Assembly (NCBI GenBank): GCA_900551195.1
Contig: URVD01000021.1
Span: forward strand, 1-14,114
DNA from: an uncultured Collinsella sp.
GTDB lineage: Bacteria; Actinomycetota; Coriobacteriia; Coriobacteriales; Coriobacteriaceae
Length of the DNA stretch: 14,114 nucleotides
Direction of reading: 5' to 3'
Shown here one piece after another: positions 1 through 8,193 of the stretch. The notes below the pieces were generated by a model that saw only the letters and a list, made by a program, of their open reading frames with translations, had not been told where the DNA came from and did no database searches. Position numbers and translations under genes: made by a program. The number at the start of each line of letters is the position of its first letter. Positions within the stretch are counted from its first letter, which is position 1.

Positions 1-497
1 ATGGTGTCCGCCGCGGTCTGGCCTCGTTCCAGCCGCTCGAGCATCGCGTGGAGCCGTGCGGCGAGATTGACGGTGTGCGCTACGTCAACGATTCCAAGGC
101 GACCAACACCGATGCGGTCGAGAAGGCGCTGACGGCATTTCCCGATGACGACGTGATCTTGCTGCTCGGCGGCCACGATAAGGGCACGCCGCTCACGGAC
201 TTCGCGCGCGTTGTTATGGATAACGTACGCTCGGTCGTCTGCTTTGGCGATGCGCGCGAGCGTTTCACCGCCGCTATGGACGAGGCCGATGTCGATGGCG
301 ATGTGGATATCGCCCAGGCGGATGACCTACGCGATGCCGTGGACGTTGCCCGTTCGCTGTCGAGCCGTGGCGACGTGATCTTACTTTCTCCTGCCTGCTC
401 TTCGTTCGATGAGTTCTCGGGCTATGAGGAGCGCGGCCGCGTGTTTAAGGACTATGTGGCCCAGCTTGCCGCTGCGGCGAAATCGCAAATGGAATAG
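1..497 (+). CDS. murD: UDP-N-acetylmuramoyl-L-alanine--D-glutamate ligase, 3' part (C-terminal domain)
   Basis: This is the 3' end of murD, cut by the window edge; the frame is read from base 3, giving 164 codons to a TAG stop at 495-497. MurD is the cytoplasmic ATP-dependent ligase that adds D-glutamate to UDP-MurNAc-L-alanine. Visible family motifs are the 'VNDSKATN' stretch (bases about 84-107) that opens the C-terminal domain, the 'LLLGGHDKG' segment, and near the end 'LLSPACSSFDEF' followed by 'YEERGRVF', the classic MurD C-terminal signature. A GTG at 48 is in frame but falls inside conserved sequence (preceded by 'GLASFQPLEHR'), so it is not a start. Only 9 bp separate the stop from the preferred ftsW start, so the two are likely cotranscribed. 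The N-terminal UDP-binding and central ATPase domains lie outside the window. Confidence 0.95.
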   Translation, partial: GVRRGLASFQPLEHRVEPCGEIDGVRYVNDSKATNTDAVEKALTAFPDDDVILLLGGHDKGTPLTDFARVVMDNVRSVVCFGDARERFTAAMDEADVDGDVDIAQADDLRDAVDVARSLSSRGDVILLSPACSSFDEFSGYEERGRVFKDYVAQLAAAAKSQME

Positions 498-506
498 GGG
501 TTGCCG

Positions 507-2027
507 GTGAGAGAGGAGAGCCCCCGACAAGGTATGAGGAGGCCCGACTCGGACCGTGCTTCCTCGCGGCGCAGCACACCGCGTTCCGGTCGCGGCGGGC
601 AGACGTTTAGCGAACGCTATATTGCCGGCGTTCCCGCCCGTATCATGCGCCCCCGTTTGATATTCATGGCCTGCCTGTTTACCTTGGTGTGCTTTGGCCT
701 GCTGATGGTGTACTCGGCGTCTTCGGTCGAGGCGCTGCACGAGAATGGCTCGGCGACGTTTTTTCTGTTTCGACAAGCCGCGTTTGCCGGAGTTGGCGTG
801 CTGGCTATGGTTGCCATCGTGCGCATCTTGCCGGACAGTTGGTTTGGGGAAGACGTGCTCAGGATCTTCCTCATAGGCATGATAGGGCTACTGTTTCTGG
901 TGTTCTTGGTGGGCAGCGGCAGCCGTGGCGCCACGCGCTGGCTCAACATCGCCGGCATTCAGTTCCAGCCTTCCGAGTTTTTAAAGCCATTTGCCATTGC
1001 GTATTCGGCCATCATGCTCGATCGCTTCTTTTCGCCCGGTGGCAACATCAACGAATTCCTTCGCAAGATGGGCATCTACCTGGGCATTTCGCTCTTTCTG
1101 ATCTTTATCCAGCCCGATTTCGGTACTGTTCTGATCATCCTGTTGACCCTCATGTGCATGGCGTTGTTTGCGGGTCTCGACCCCAGATTTATCATCGGCG
1201 TGCTAATCTTCGGCATTCTCGTGATCGCGATTGCGCTTGTCGCAGAGCCGTACCGTATGGTGCGTATTCAGGTTGCCTTGAACCCTTGGGCCGACGAGTA
1301 TGGTGACGGCTATCAGGCCACGCTTGCCATCATGGCCTTTGCCTCGGGCGGTCTGTTCGGCCGTGGCATCGGCAACTCAACCATGAAGTACTCGTATCTG
1401 CCCGAGGCGCACAATGACTACATTCTGGCTATCATTGGCGAGGAAGTCGGCTTTGTCGGAACCGTGCTGTTCTTCTTGGTGTTTGCGATGCTGATCTACT
1501 CGGCGTTTCGCATTGCCGAGCAGGCGACCGATCGTCGGGGCGCGCTCATGGCGTCTGGCTCCGCGGTCATTCTCGCAGTGCAGTTTTTGATTAACGCGCT
1601 GGGCATCCTCAACGTGTTTCCCATGACGGGCAAACCGTTGCCGTTTATTAGCTATGGCGGTTCGTCGATTATTGTGTCGCTTATGCTTGCCGGGTTGATC
1701 CTGCGCGTTTCGTACGAGAGCGCCCGCCGCGATGAGTATGACCGCCGCCGTGAGAGCTTTGCCGTTATGGACGAGAGCACCGCCGGCGTAGCCCATGTGC
1801 GCGGTGAACGACCTTCGCGTAGCGGCTTTACCGTTCTGGATGGCTCTGCGACCGAGCCGGCAGCCCGTCCGCGTCAGCGAACGGCGCCGCAAGGTCGTCC
1901 GCAGCGCCCCAGCCCTCGCAACGCGGGCGGCGGATATAATCGAATCGATTTGAACTCGGACCCGTCGGCGCGTCTGCGTACCGACGACCAGGGACCGCGT
2001 GTACGAAGGGACTACCATGACCGATAA
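507..2027 (+). CDS. ftsW: Septal peptidoglycan glycosyltransferase FtsW (SEDS family)
   Basis: FtsW is the SEDS-family polytopic membrane enzyme that polymerises lipid II into glycan strands at the septum with its partner class B PBP. The protein of about 506 residues has an Arg/Ser-rich cytoplasmic N-terminus of about 45 residues and then roughly ten hydrophobic segments. Family motifs are 'GATRWLNIAG' and 'QFQPSEFLK' in the first half, 'QPDFGT', 'YLPEAHNDYI' (whose Asp matches the catalytic Asp of SEDS enzymes, codon 1416-1418), and 'PLPFISYGGSS' near the end. A hydrophilic Arg/Pro-rich tail of about 110 residues follows the last membrane segment, longer than in E. coli. Start choice is uncertain: GTG 507 has AGGGG six bases upstream; TTG 501 and ATG 534 are in-frame alternatives. 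The 3' end overlaps murG by 11 bp. Confidence 0.95.
   Translation: MREESPRQGMRRPDSDRASSRRSTPRSGRGGQTFSERYIAGVPARIMRPRLIFMACLFTLVCFGLLMVYSASSVEALHENGSATFFLFRQAAFAGVGVLAMVAIVRILPDSWFGEDVLRIFLIGMIGLLFLVFLVGSGSRGATRWLNIAGIQFQPSEFLKPFAIAYSAIMLDRFFSPGGNINEFLRKMGIYLGISLFLIFIQPDFGTVLIILLTLMCMALFAGLDPRFIIGVLIFGILVIAIALVAEPYRMVRIQVALNPWADEYGDGYQATLAIMAFASGGLFGRGIGNSTMKYSYLPEAHNDYILAIIGEEVGFVGTVLFFLVFAMLIYSAFRIAEQATDRRGALMASGSAVILAVQFLINALGILNVFPMTGKPLPFISYGGSSIIVSLMLAGLILRVSYESARRDEYDRRRESFAVMDESTAGVAHVRGERPSRSGFTVLDGSATEPAARPRQRTAPQGRPQRPSPRNAGGGYNRIDLNSDPSARLRTDDQGPRVRRDYHDR
2006..2010 (+). promoter_or_regulatory. murG ribosome binding site
   Basis: AAGGG six bases before ATG 2017, inside the last codons of ftsW. 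It supports the ATG over the upstream in-frame GTG at 1999. Confidence 0.6.
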
Positions 2028-3132
2028 AATGACCGTTGCTATTGCAGCCGGCGGCACGGCAGGACACATCAACCCCGCGCTCGCCTTGGCCGAAGAACTG
2101 CGTGACCGTGGCCACCACGTTGTGTTCGTGGGCCAGTCGCGCAAGCTCGAGGGTCGTCTGGTCCCCGAGGCTGGGTTTGATTTTGTGCCCATTACGGTCA
2201 CGGGCTTCGACCGCTCCCGTCCTTGGACGGCGCTGACCTCGCTGTGGCGTGTCAACAAGGCCAAACGTGCGCTCGCCAGTCATTTCTCAAAGGTCGGCAA
2301 GCCCGATGCTGCCGTCGGTTTTGGTGCCTATGTCGAGGTTCCGCTGCTGGGGTGGTGCAAGGGCGCAGGCGTTCCGTATCTGCTGCATGAGCAGAACTCT
2401 GTTCCGGGCCTGGCCAACAAGATGATGAACTCCCACGCCGCCCGCGTGTGCATCTCGGTGCCGGCAGCGCGTTCGGTCTTTGAGCGCGAAGGTGACCCTG
2501 ACCACGTGCTCATGACCGGCAACCCCGTACGTCGCTCGGTAATCGAAGGCGATCGCGCTCGCGGCCGCAAGGCACTTGGCGTTCCCGAGGACGCTACGCT
2601 GCTGCTCGTCTTTGGCGGTTCACTTGGCGCCCAGCACCTCAACGAGCGCGTGGTTTCGCTCAAAAACGAGCTGCTTTCGCGCAAGAACCTCTATGTGTTG
2701 CATTCGACGGGTGCCGACGGCTTTGAGGAGACCGAGCGCGCTTTGGCGCTGACGCCCGAGGAGGCGAAGCGTTACCGCGTCCAGCCTTACATCGACAACA
2801 TGGGCGATATGTTGGCTGCTGCCGATTTGGTGCTCTCGCGTTCGGGCGCATCGAGCGTGGCCGAGATCGCTGCGCTCGCCGTGCCCTCGGTGCTCGTGCC
2901 GTATCCGCATGCGACGGCCGACCACCAAACCACCAATGCCCGGTATCTGGTCGACGCCGGGGCCGGCGTGCTCTGCGCCGATGCCGATATCGACGGTTCT
3001 GCCTTTGCCGATGAACTGCTGCACCTGGTCGATGACGCGGCGGCACGCGACGCCATGCGTCAGGCGGCGCGTGGTCTGGCTCAGGATAGGGCCGCCGCTC
3101 TTCTGGCGGATGCGGTAGAGGGTTTGCGTTAG
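2017..3132 (+). CDS. murG: UDP-N-acetylglucosamine--MurNAc-(pentapeptide)-PP-undecaprenol GlcNAc transferase
   Basis: MurG is the peripheral membrane GT-B glycosyltransferase that converts lipid I to lipid II on the inner face of the membrane. The 371-residue product has the usual family length. The N-terminal glycine loop 'AAGGTAGHINP' is at residues 10-20, the acceptor-side 'GFGAYVEVP' at about 101-109, 'HEQNSVPG' at 124-131, the second-domain loop 'FGGSLGAQ' at 199-206, and the donor-binding 'SRSGASSVAEI' at 274-284 followed by 'VPYPHATADHQ'. ATG 2017 is chosen over an in-frame GTG at 1999 because AAGGG at 2006-2010 lies six bases upstream and the glycine loop then sits at the normal distance from the N-terminus. 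It overlaps the ftsW stop by 11 bp, which suggests translational coupling. A 97-bp gap with no convincing promoter or terminator separates it from murC. Confidence 0.96.
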   Translation: MTDKMTVAIAAGGTAGHINPALALAEELRDRGHHVVFVGQSRKLEGRLVPEAGFDFVPITVTGFDRSRPWTALTSLWRVNKAKRALASHFSKVGKPDAAVGFGAYVEVPLLGWCKGAGVPYLLHEQNSVPGLANKMMNSHAARVCISVPAARSVFEREGDPDHVLMTGNPVRRSVIEGDRARGRKALGVPEDATLLLVFGGSLGAQHLNERVVSLKNELLSRKNLYVLHSTGADGFEETERALALTPEEAKRYRVQPYIDNMGDMLAAADLVLSRSGASSVAEIAALAVPSVLVPYPHATADHQTTNARYLVDAGAGVLCADADIDGSAFADELLHLVDDAAARDAMRQAARGLAQDRAAALLADAVEGLR

Positions 3133-3229
3133 TTAGACGGGATATCGTCGGTCGCCCTCGCGCTGATGCGGTAGGTGCGGTACAGTTAACGGGTTACAGG
3201 CAGTGTTTACGCAAGGAGTACACGAGCAC

Positions 3230-4649
3230 ATGGCTGATTCCCAGACTGCAACCTCCGCGCCCGAGTTTAAGAGCGCCCACTTTATCGGTATCGGCGGCGC
3301 CGGCATGAGCGGCATCGCCCTCGTTCTGCACGAGCGCGGTTATGCCGTTACCGGCTCCGACCTTAAGACGTCACGTTATATCCGCCAGCTTACCCGCGCT
3401 GGTGTGAAGGTACATGTGGGCCATGAGGCCGCCACGATCGACGAGGTCAAGCCCGACGTGGTTGTTGTCTCCACCGCTATTCCGGAGTCCAACCCTGAAC
3501 TCGTGCGCGCTCGCGAGCTTGGTATTCCCGTGTGGCCCCGTGCCAAGATGCTCTCTGCCTTGGGCCACGGCTACACTACCGTCGCTGTTGCCGGCACGCA
3601 CGGCAAGACCACCACGTCTTCGATGTGCGCCACCATGCTCGACCGCATGGGTCTGGATCCGAGCTTCCTGATCGGTGGCATCGTCGAGGGCTATGACACG
3701 AACGGCAAGAACGGCTCGGGCGACTACTTTGTCGCCGAGGCCGACGAGTCCGACAGCTCCTTCCTGTTCCTGAACCCCAACGTGGTCATTGTGACCAACG
3801 TCGAGGCCGACCACCTCGATCACTACTCGGGTATCGAGGAGATCGAAGCGACTTTCGCCAAATTCATGAGCCTGGTGGGCGAGGACGGCACCGTCATCGT
3901 CTGCGGTGAGGACCCGCATCTGGTCGAGCTCGCCAAGTCGACGGGCCGTCACGTGCTTTCCTACGGCTTTGCCGAGAGCAACGACATCGTCTGCATGCAC
4001 CCGGATGTCAAAGGCATCCAGAGTGACTTTATCGTTCGCTTTGAGGACGGCACTGAGCATGCCGTGGAGATCAAGAGCAATCCCGGTCGCCACAACATGC
4101 TCAACGCCACGGCGGTGCTCACCGTCGCCCATGTCCTGGGCCTTGACATCGACGCCGCCGCCAAGGCGCTCTCGAGCTTTGAGGGCGTCCGCCGTCGCTT
4201 TACCCACGTGGGCGATATCGATGGCATCACCGTGGTCGATGATTACGGCCATCACCCCACCGAGATCAAGGCGACGCTTGCTGCCGCTTCGTCGCTGGGC
4301 TACAAGCATGTCGACGTCGTGTTCCAGCCGCACCGTTATTCGCGCCTGCAGGCCCTGTGCGACGACTTTGCCGATGCATTTGCCAATGCCGATAAACTGC
4401 TGCTGATTGATGTGTTCTCGGCTGGCGAGATGCCCATTCCGGGTGTCACCTCTAAGATGCTCGCCGATACCGTGCGCGCCAAGCATCCTGGCAAGGAGGT
4501 CGTGTACTGCTCCAGCCGTCTTGAGCTCAATCAGGAGCTCGAGCAGATGGTGGGCGAGGGCGATCTGCTGCTCACTATGGGTGCCGGGGGACGTTACGAC
4601 CGTCGGTCCCGAGTTCATTGAGTATCTGACTGCCAAGAAAGACGCTTAA
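3230..4649 (+). CDS. murC: UDP-N-acetylmuramate--L-alanine ligase, frameshifted near the 3' end
   Basis: MurC is the cytoplasmic ATP-dependent ligase that adds L-alanine to UDP-MurNAc, the first amino acid of the stem peptide. Motifs in order are 'HFIGIGGAGMSGIA' (residues 17-30, UDP-binding fold), the P-loop 'GTHGKTTT' (122-129), 'EADESD' (170-175), 'NVEADHLDHY' (190-199), 'DDYGHHPTEI' (337-346) and 'QPHRYSR' (366-372). The uninterrupted frame ends at 4621 after 463 residues with 'GAG' plus an unrelated 'GRYDRRSRVH'. One frame over, the same DNA encodes 'GAGDVTTVGPEFIEYL' and continues to a stop at 4649, the expected MurC ending. Dropping one G from the five-G run at 4586-4590 restores a 472-residue protein. 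I therefore annotate the whole span and treat the extra G as a sequence error or a real 3' frameshift. ATG 3230 follows AAGGAG at 3213-3218. Confidence 0.9.
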
Positions 4650-4654
4650 GTCTA

Positions 4655-5566
4655 ATGGGTCTGTTTAATGCCGTCATGGCGCTCTCGGGCATGATCGACA
4701 CGGATGTGATCGAGGACGAGCGCCTTGCGCGTCATACGAGCTATCGTATCGGCGGCAAGGCCGACCTCTTTGTGACGTGCCATAGCTATCATGCCCTCCG
4801 CCGCGCCGTGGCGGTGCTCGATCGCGAGCAGGTGCCGTGGGTCATCATCGGCAAGGGCTCCAATCTGCTGGTTGCCGATGGCGGTTATCGCGGCGCCGTC
4901 ATTTCGCTCGGACGTGAGTTTCAGCGCACGGTTGTTGCCGATGACGGTTGTACGCTGACGGTCGGTGCGGGCGTGATGTTTGCGCGCCTGGTCAACGATG
5001 CCCTGTCGCGTAGCCTCTCGGGCCTTGAGTTTGCCGTTGGCATCCCTGGCTCGGTTGGCGGTGCGATATCTATGAATGCCGGCACACGGACCGAGTGGAT
5101 TGGCTCGCTGGTTGAGGATGTCGTAACGTTTGACCCGGCATCCGGTATCAAGCATTATGCGGGGTCCGAGATCACTTGGGGCTACCGCGAATGTAGCCTT
5201 CCCCGCAATGAGATTATCCTCGAGTGCGTGCTCAAGCTTAAACCGGCGCCCAAGGCCGACATTCGCGAGCGCATGGAGCGGTACCTTACAAGGCGCAAGC
5301 GTACGCAGCCCATGGGTCGCGCATCCTGCGGGTCGGTCTTTCGCAACCCGCCCGATGCGAGTGTGGGCAAGCTTATCGAGGATTGTGGATTAAAGGGTTT
5401 TTCGATTGGCGGCGCGGAAGTTTCGCCCGTTCACGCTAATTTTATCGTTAATAACGGAACTGCCTCGGCCGATGACGTTGCCGCGGTTATCAGACATGTG
5501 CACGGAAAGGTGAGGGAGGCGTATGGCATCGAGCTCAGACCGGAAGTTAAATTCCTCGGCTTCTAG
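4655..5566 (+). CDS. murB: UDP-N-acetylenolpyruvoylglucosamine reductase (MurB, type II)
   Basis: MurB is the FAD-dependent cytoplasmic reductase that uses NADPH to turn UDP-GlcNAc-enolpyruvate into UDP-MurNAc. The 303-residue protein shows the FAD-binding segments 'TSYRIGGKADLF' (residues 28-39), 'IGKGSNLLVAD' (65-75) and 'GIPGSVGGAISMNAG' (129-143). It also has 'GYRECSLP' (176-183), the catalytic serine in 'CGSVFRNP' (Ser227), and the late glutamate in 'RPEVKFLG' (Glu297). The absence of the extra E. coli-type insert and the 'PEVKFLG' ending fit the type II form found in Gram-positives. ATG 4655 lies five bases after the restored murC stop but has no clear ribosome binding site, so initiation may depend on coupling to murC; ATG 4676 is an in-frame alternative. 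The 3' end overlaps ftsQ by 44 bp. Confidence 0.95.
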   Translation: MGLFNAVMALSGMIDTDVIEDERLARHTSYRIGGKADLFVTCHSYHALRRAVAVLDREQVPWVIIGKGSNLLVADGGYRGAVISLGREFQRTVVADDGCTLTVGAGVMFARLVNDALSRSLSGLEFAVGIPGSVGGAISMNAGTRTEWIGSLVEDVVTFDPASGIKHYAGSEITWGYRECSLPRNEIILECVLKLKPAPKADIRERMERYLTRRKRTQPMGRASCGSVFRNPPDASVGKLIEDCGLKGFSIGGAEVSPVHANFIVNNGTASADDVAAVIRHVHGKVREAYGIELRPEVKFLGF

Positions 5567-6779
5567 AGCATCGAAACCCACCTTCCGCCGCGCCGGAGGG
5601 CGTTCCGGCGCGCCTGCCAAACCTCAACGCAATACCGTCGCGCACTCTAAGTCTGTCGGGCATGCTCGACAGACCAGTCGTCCGGTTGTCGGCTCGCAGC
5701 TCGGTAATCGTCCGGCCGCAAAAAAGTCCTCGCGTCCCTCGGTGACGTCAAAGCCTGTTATGGGCGCCAAACCCGCCCGTCCCATGGCAACTCCTAAGCC
5801 CTCGACGGGAACTAAAGCGCCGCGTCCAAGTCGCACGCTGGGCGCATCGAAACCGCGCTCGCTGACATCGGTGCCGGCTACCGCCAAGAAGCCTTCGGGT
5901 AAAAAAAGCGTCAACCCGTTATCTTCACTTGGGGCGATGGTAAATAAAACATCAGACGCCGCTTCTGTCGTTGCAGGCAAAGGCAAAATCGTGGGCGGCG
6001 TTCTGGCCGCCTTGGCCGTGCTCGTCGTCGTTGCCATCGTGGTGATCAACTCTGGATTGTTTACCGCCACTGATATTCAGATTCAAGGCAGCGAGCATGT
6101 GACGAAGCACGATGCTATCCAGCTGATCGATTTGCCCGAGGGAACGTCGCTTTTTAACGTCGATCCCGACCAGATTACCGAGGACCTCAAGCAGAATCCG
6201 TGGGTCTCGGGCGTGGATGTCCAGCGTCAGTTCCCGCATACGCTCATCATTACGCCGATGGAGCGCAAGGTCATCGCAATTGCCTATATCAGTTCCGATG
6301 ACCTTGCCTGGGCCATCGGGGATGATGACACCTGGATCGCCCCACTGTCGACGTCGGTCGAAGTGGACGACCAAGGCAACGTCATCACGACAGGGCAGGG
6401 CTCAAATACCTTGACCGGAATCGATGCCGCGCTGGCGCTCGCTAAGCACTATGGCGCGGTGTTGTTGACTGATGTCTCGGCGGATGTCGCTCCGGTTTCC
6501 GGCCAGGCGGTGAGCTCCAAGGCCGTTAAGGCTGGCTTGGATTATGTGCGTGGTTTTTCGAGCGAGTTCTTGGGACAAGTCAAGGATATTTCCACGCCTT
6601 CGGTCGAAGCCATCTCGGCAAACCTCAATAACGGCATTGAGGTGTCGCTGGGCGATTCGAACGATATCGTCAAGAAGGAGCGCGTAGTCACCAAGCTGCT
6701 TTCGCAGGTAGAGGGCGTAACGTATATCAATGTGCGCTCTCCGGGTAACTATACATTTAGGAACGCTCCGACCTCGTAG
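5523..6779 (+). CDS. ftsQ: Cell division protein FtsQ/DivIB with long basic N-terminal tail
   Basis: FtsQ (DivIB) is a bitopic divisome scaffold. The product is 418 residues. Residues 1 to about 150 are rich in Lys, Arg, Ser, Pro and Ala, with recurring 'KP' and 'RP' pairs and almost no acidic residues; this cytoplasmic tail is much longer than that of E. coli FtsQ. A single membrane segment lies at about 157-176 ('GGVLAALAVLVVVAIVV'). It is followed by a POTRA domain at about 181-250, with 'IQIQGSEHVT', 'IDLPEGTSLFNVD' and 'NPWVSGVDVQRQFP', and then the beta domain. The start ATG 5523 lies inside murB, out of frame, preceded by AGGGAGG at 5513-5519. Placement between murB and ftsZ is the common Gram-positive dcw order. 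The family assignment rests on topology, the POTRA motifs and position, since sequence conservation is low in this family. Confidence 0.9.
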   Translation: MASSSDRKLNSSASRASKPTFRRAGGRSGAPAKPQRNTVAHSKSVGHARQTSRPVVGSQLGNRPAAKKSSRPSVTSKPVMGAKPARPMATPKPSTGTKAPRPSRTLGASKPRSLTSVPATAKKPSGKKSVNPLSSLGAMVNKTSDAASVVAGKGKIVGGVLAALAVLVVVAIVVINSGLFTATDIQIQGSEHVTKHDAIQLIDLPEGTSLFNVDPDQITEDLKQNPWVSGVDVQRQFPHTLIITPMERKVIAIAYISSDDLAWAIGDDDTWIAPLSTSVEVDDQGNVITTGQGSNTLTGIDAALALAKHYGAVLLTDVSADVAPVSGQAVSSKAVKAGLDYVRGFSSEFLGQVKDISTPSVEAISANLNNGIEVSLGDSNDIVKKERVVTKLLSQVEGVTYINVRSPGNYTFRNAPTS

Positions 6780-6978
6780 CGCTGGTTGATGCTTTGTTGA
6801 GGGGCCATACCACGCCGTTTATCTGGTTTGTTTGGTTTTCACGGTCAATTATTTGACTGATACGTTCATAATGTGCAAACATAATACGGTTTACCTTTGC
6901 ATTTACTTTCAACCTGAAGGTTAATGTGCGCAGGGGTCGACCCATGCTATGGCTATAACCTTTGTTCGGAGGACCGAC
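6780..6978 (+). promoter_or_regulatory. ftsZ leader with candidate promoter or operator
   Basis: This 199-bp gap between ftsQ and ftsZ contains an AT-rich core (about 6815-6925) unlike the GC-rich genes on either side, which suggests transcription initiation for ftsZ. It holds a perfect inverted repeat GTCAA-TTAT-TTGAC at 6844-6857 whose right arm overlaps a -35-like TTGACT (6853-6858). A CATAAT at 6880-6885 resembles a -10 box, but the spacing is 21 bp, longer than ideal. A second small inverted repeat, AACC-TGAA-GGTT, lies at 6911-6922. No T-rich intrinsic terminator for ftsQ is visible, so read-through from the mur genes remains possible. The exact promoter cannot be placed from sequence alone. 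Confidence 0.4.
6968..6973 (+). promoter_or_regulatory. ftsZ ribosome binding site
   Basis: GGAGGA, five bases before ATG 6979. This near-ideal site decides the ftsZ start against the upstream in-frame ATG at 6949, which has no such site and would add ten residues that are not FtsZ-like. Confidence 0.85.
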
Positions 6979-8133
6979 ATGCACGAGACAGAGATCAACA
7001 ACTACCTTGCCGTCATTAAGGTGGTCGGCGTCGGCGGCGGCGGTACCAACGCGGTCAATCGAATGATCGAAGAGGGCATCCGCGGCGTCGAGTTTGTTGC
7101 CATCAACACCGATGCTCAGGCACTCGCGATCTCTGATGCCGATATCAAGGTGCACATCGGCACCGACCTTACCCGCGGCCTGGGCGCCGGCGCCAACCCC
7201 GAGGTTGGCCGCAAGGCTGCCGATGAGTCCCGCGACGACATTGCCGAGGCGCTCGCTGGCGCCGACATGGTGTTCATCACCTGCGGCGAGGGCGGTGGCA
7301 CCGGTACCGGCGCTGCTCCCATCGTTGCCGATATCGCGATGAACGAGGTCGGTGCGCTGACCGTCGCCGTCGTGACCAAGCCCTTCACCTTCGAGGGCCG
7401 CAAGCGCAAGAAGAGCGCCGAGGAGGGCATCAAGACCCTCTCCGATTGCGTCGACACCATGATCGTCATTCCTAACGATAAGCTGCTCGACATCGCCGAG
7501 AAGAAGACCACCATGCTCGAGGCCTTCGCGATTGCCGATGGCGTCCTTTCCCAGGGCACCCAGGGCATCACCGACCTCATCACCGTCCCCGGTATCATCA
7601 ACCTGGACTTCGCCGATGTTAAGACCATCATGAAGCAGGCCGGTACCGCCATGATGGGTATCGGTACCTCTTCTGGGGATACTCGTGCCGTCGACGCTGC
7701 CCAGCAGGCCATCTCCAGCCCGCTGCTCGAGAGCTCCATCGATGGTGCCACGCGCGTGCTGCTCTCCATCGCCGGTTCCAAGGACCTGGGCATCCAGGAG
7801 ATCAGCGACGCCGCCGACGTTGTCGCCAACGCCGTCGACCCCGAGGCCAACATCATCTTCGGTACCGTTGTCGACGAGTCCCTGGGCGATCAGGTGCGTA
7901 TCACCGTCATCGCTACGGGCTTCTCCGACTCCAACGTCAACCGTCAGGACGAGCTCTTTGCTGCTCAGCAGTCTCAGAGCAAGGCCGCTGCCTCCGCTGA
8001 GCCGCAGCGCACCGCTCCTGCCACGAGCCCGGCTCAGGCCGCTCCGACCCGCAACGTCGGTGGCACCGAGCTTCCTAACTTCGGCAACGATCAGTTCGAG
8101 CTTCCCGACTTCCTGAAGCGCGGTAGCTTCTAG
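6979..8133 (+). CDS. ftsZ: Cell division GTPase FtsZ
   Basis: FtsZ is the tubulin-like GTPase that forms the cytokinetic Z ring. The 384-residue product has the normal layout. A short N-terminus is followed by '[17 protein letters not shown]' (residues 13-29), the GTP-binding tubulin signature 'GGGTGTG' (105-111), and the T7 synergy loop 'NLDFAD' (208-213) that completes the neighbouring subunit's active site. The GTPase core ends at about 315. A variable Ala/Gln/Pro/Ser-rich linker (about 325-360) leads to the conserved C-terminal peptide '[11 protein letters not shown]', which binds membrane tethers. No ftsA lies upstream; in actinobacteria SepF commonly takes the tether role, and sepF often lies after yggS, just beyond this window. 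The strong terminator after the stop ends this transcript. Codon use is cleaner than in ftsQ, as expected for a highly expressed gene. Confidence 0.98.
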   Translation: MHETEINNYLAVIKVVGVGGGGTNAVNRMIEEGIRGVEFVAINTDAQALAISDADIKVHIGTDLTRGLGAGANPEVGRKAADESRDDIAEALAGADMVFITCGEGGGTGTGAAPIVADIAMNEVGALTVAVVTKPFTFEGRKRKKSAEEGIKTLSDCVDTMIVIPNDKLLDIAEKKTTMLEAFAIADGVLSQGTQGITDLITVPGIINLDFADVKTIMKQAGTAMMGIGTSSGDTRAVDAAQQAISSPLLESSIDGATRVLLSIAGSKDLGIQEISDAADVVANAVDPEANIIFGTVVDESLGDQVRITVIATGFSDSNVNRQDELFAAQQSQSKAAASAEPQRTAPATSPAQAAPTRNVGGTELPNFGNDQFELPDFLKRGSF

Positions 8134-8156
8134 TTCGTTTTTCTCAACGACCTGCA

Positions 8157-8193
8157 CGGGGTGTGTCCATTTGGATGCACCCCGTTTTGTTTC
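8157..8193 (+). terminator. Intrinsic terminator after ftsZ
   Basis: The arms 8157-8168 and 8173-8184 form a 12-bp stem, with two G-U wobbles in its middle, around an ATTT loop. The stem is followed by TTTTGTTTC. It lies 23 bases after the ftsZ stop and separates ftsZ from the pgeF-pst operon. Confidence 0.9.

Noticed and set aside
3133..3229. Promoter between murG and murC
   Set aside because: The 97-bp gap has no credible -35/-10 pair at proper spacing and no terminator for murG; read-through transcription is the simpler view.
4580..4612. Programmed +1 ribosomal frameshift in murC
   Set aside because: No known +1 stimulator is seen: no in-frame stop at the shift site, no upstream SD-like stimulator, and only a weak hairpin. 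A simple G insertion explains the data better.
3371..4636. Open frame of 421 codons on the - strand over murC
   Set aside because: It is a codon-bias shadow of murC with no recognisable domain or ribosome binding site.
4407..4649. A separate small gene overlapping the end of murC
   Set aside because: Only its last 19 or so codons are meaningful, and they are the displaced MurC C-terminus. The upstream part is a Cys/Ser/Arg-rich shadow of murC.
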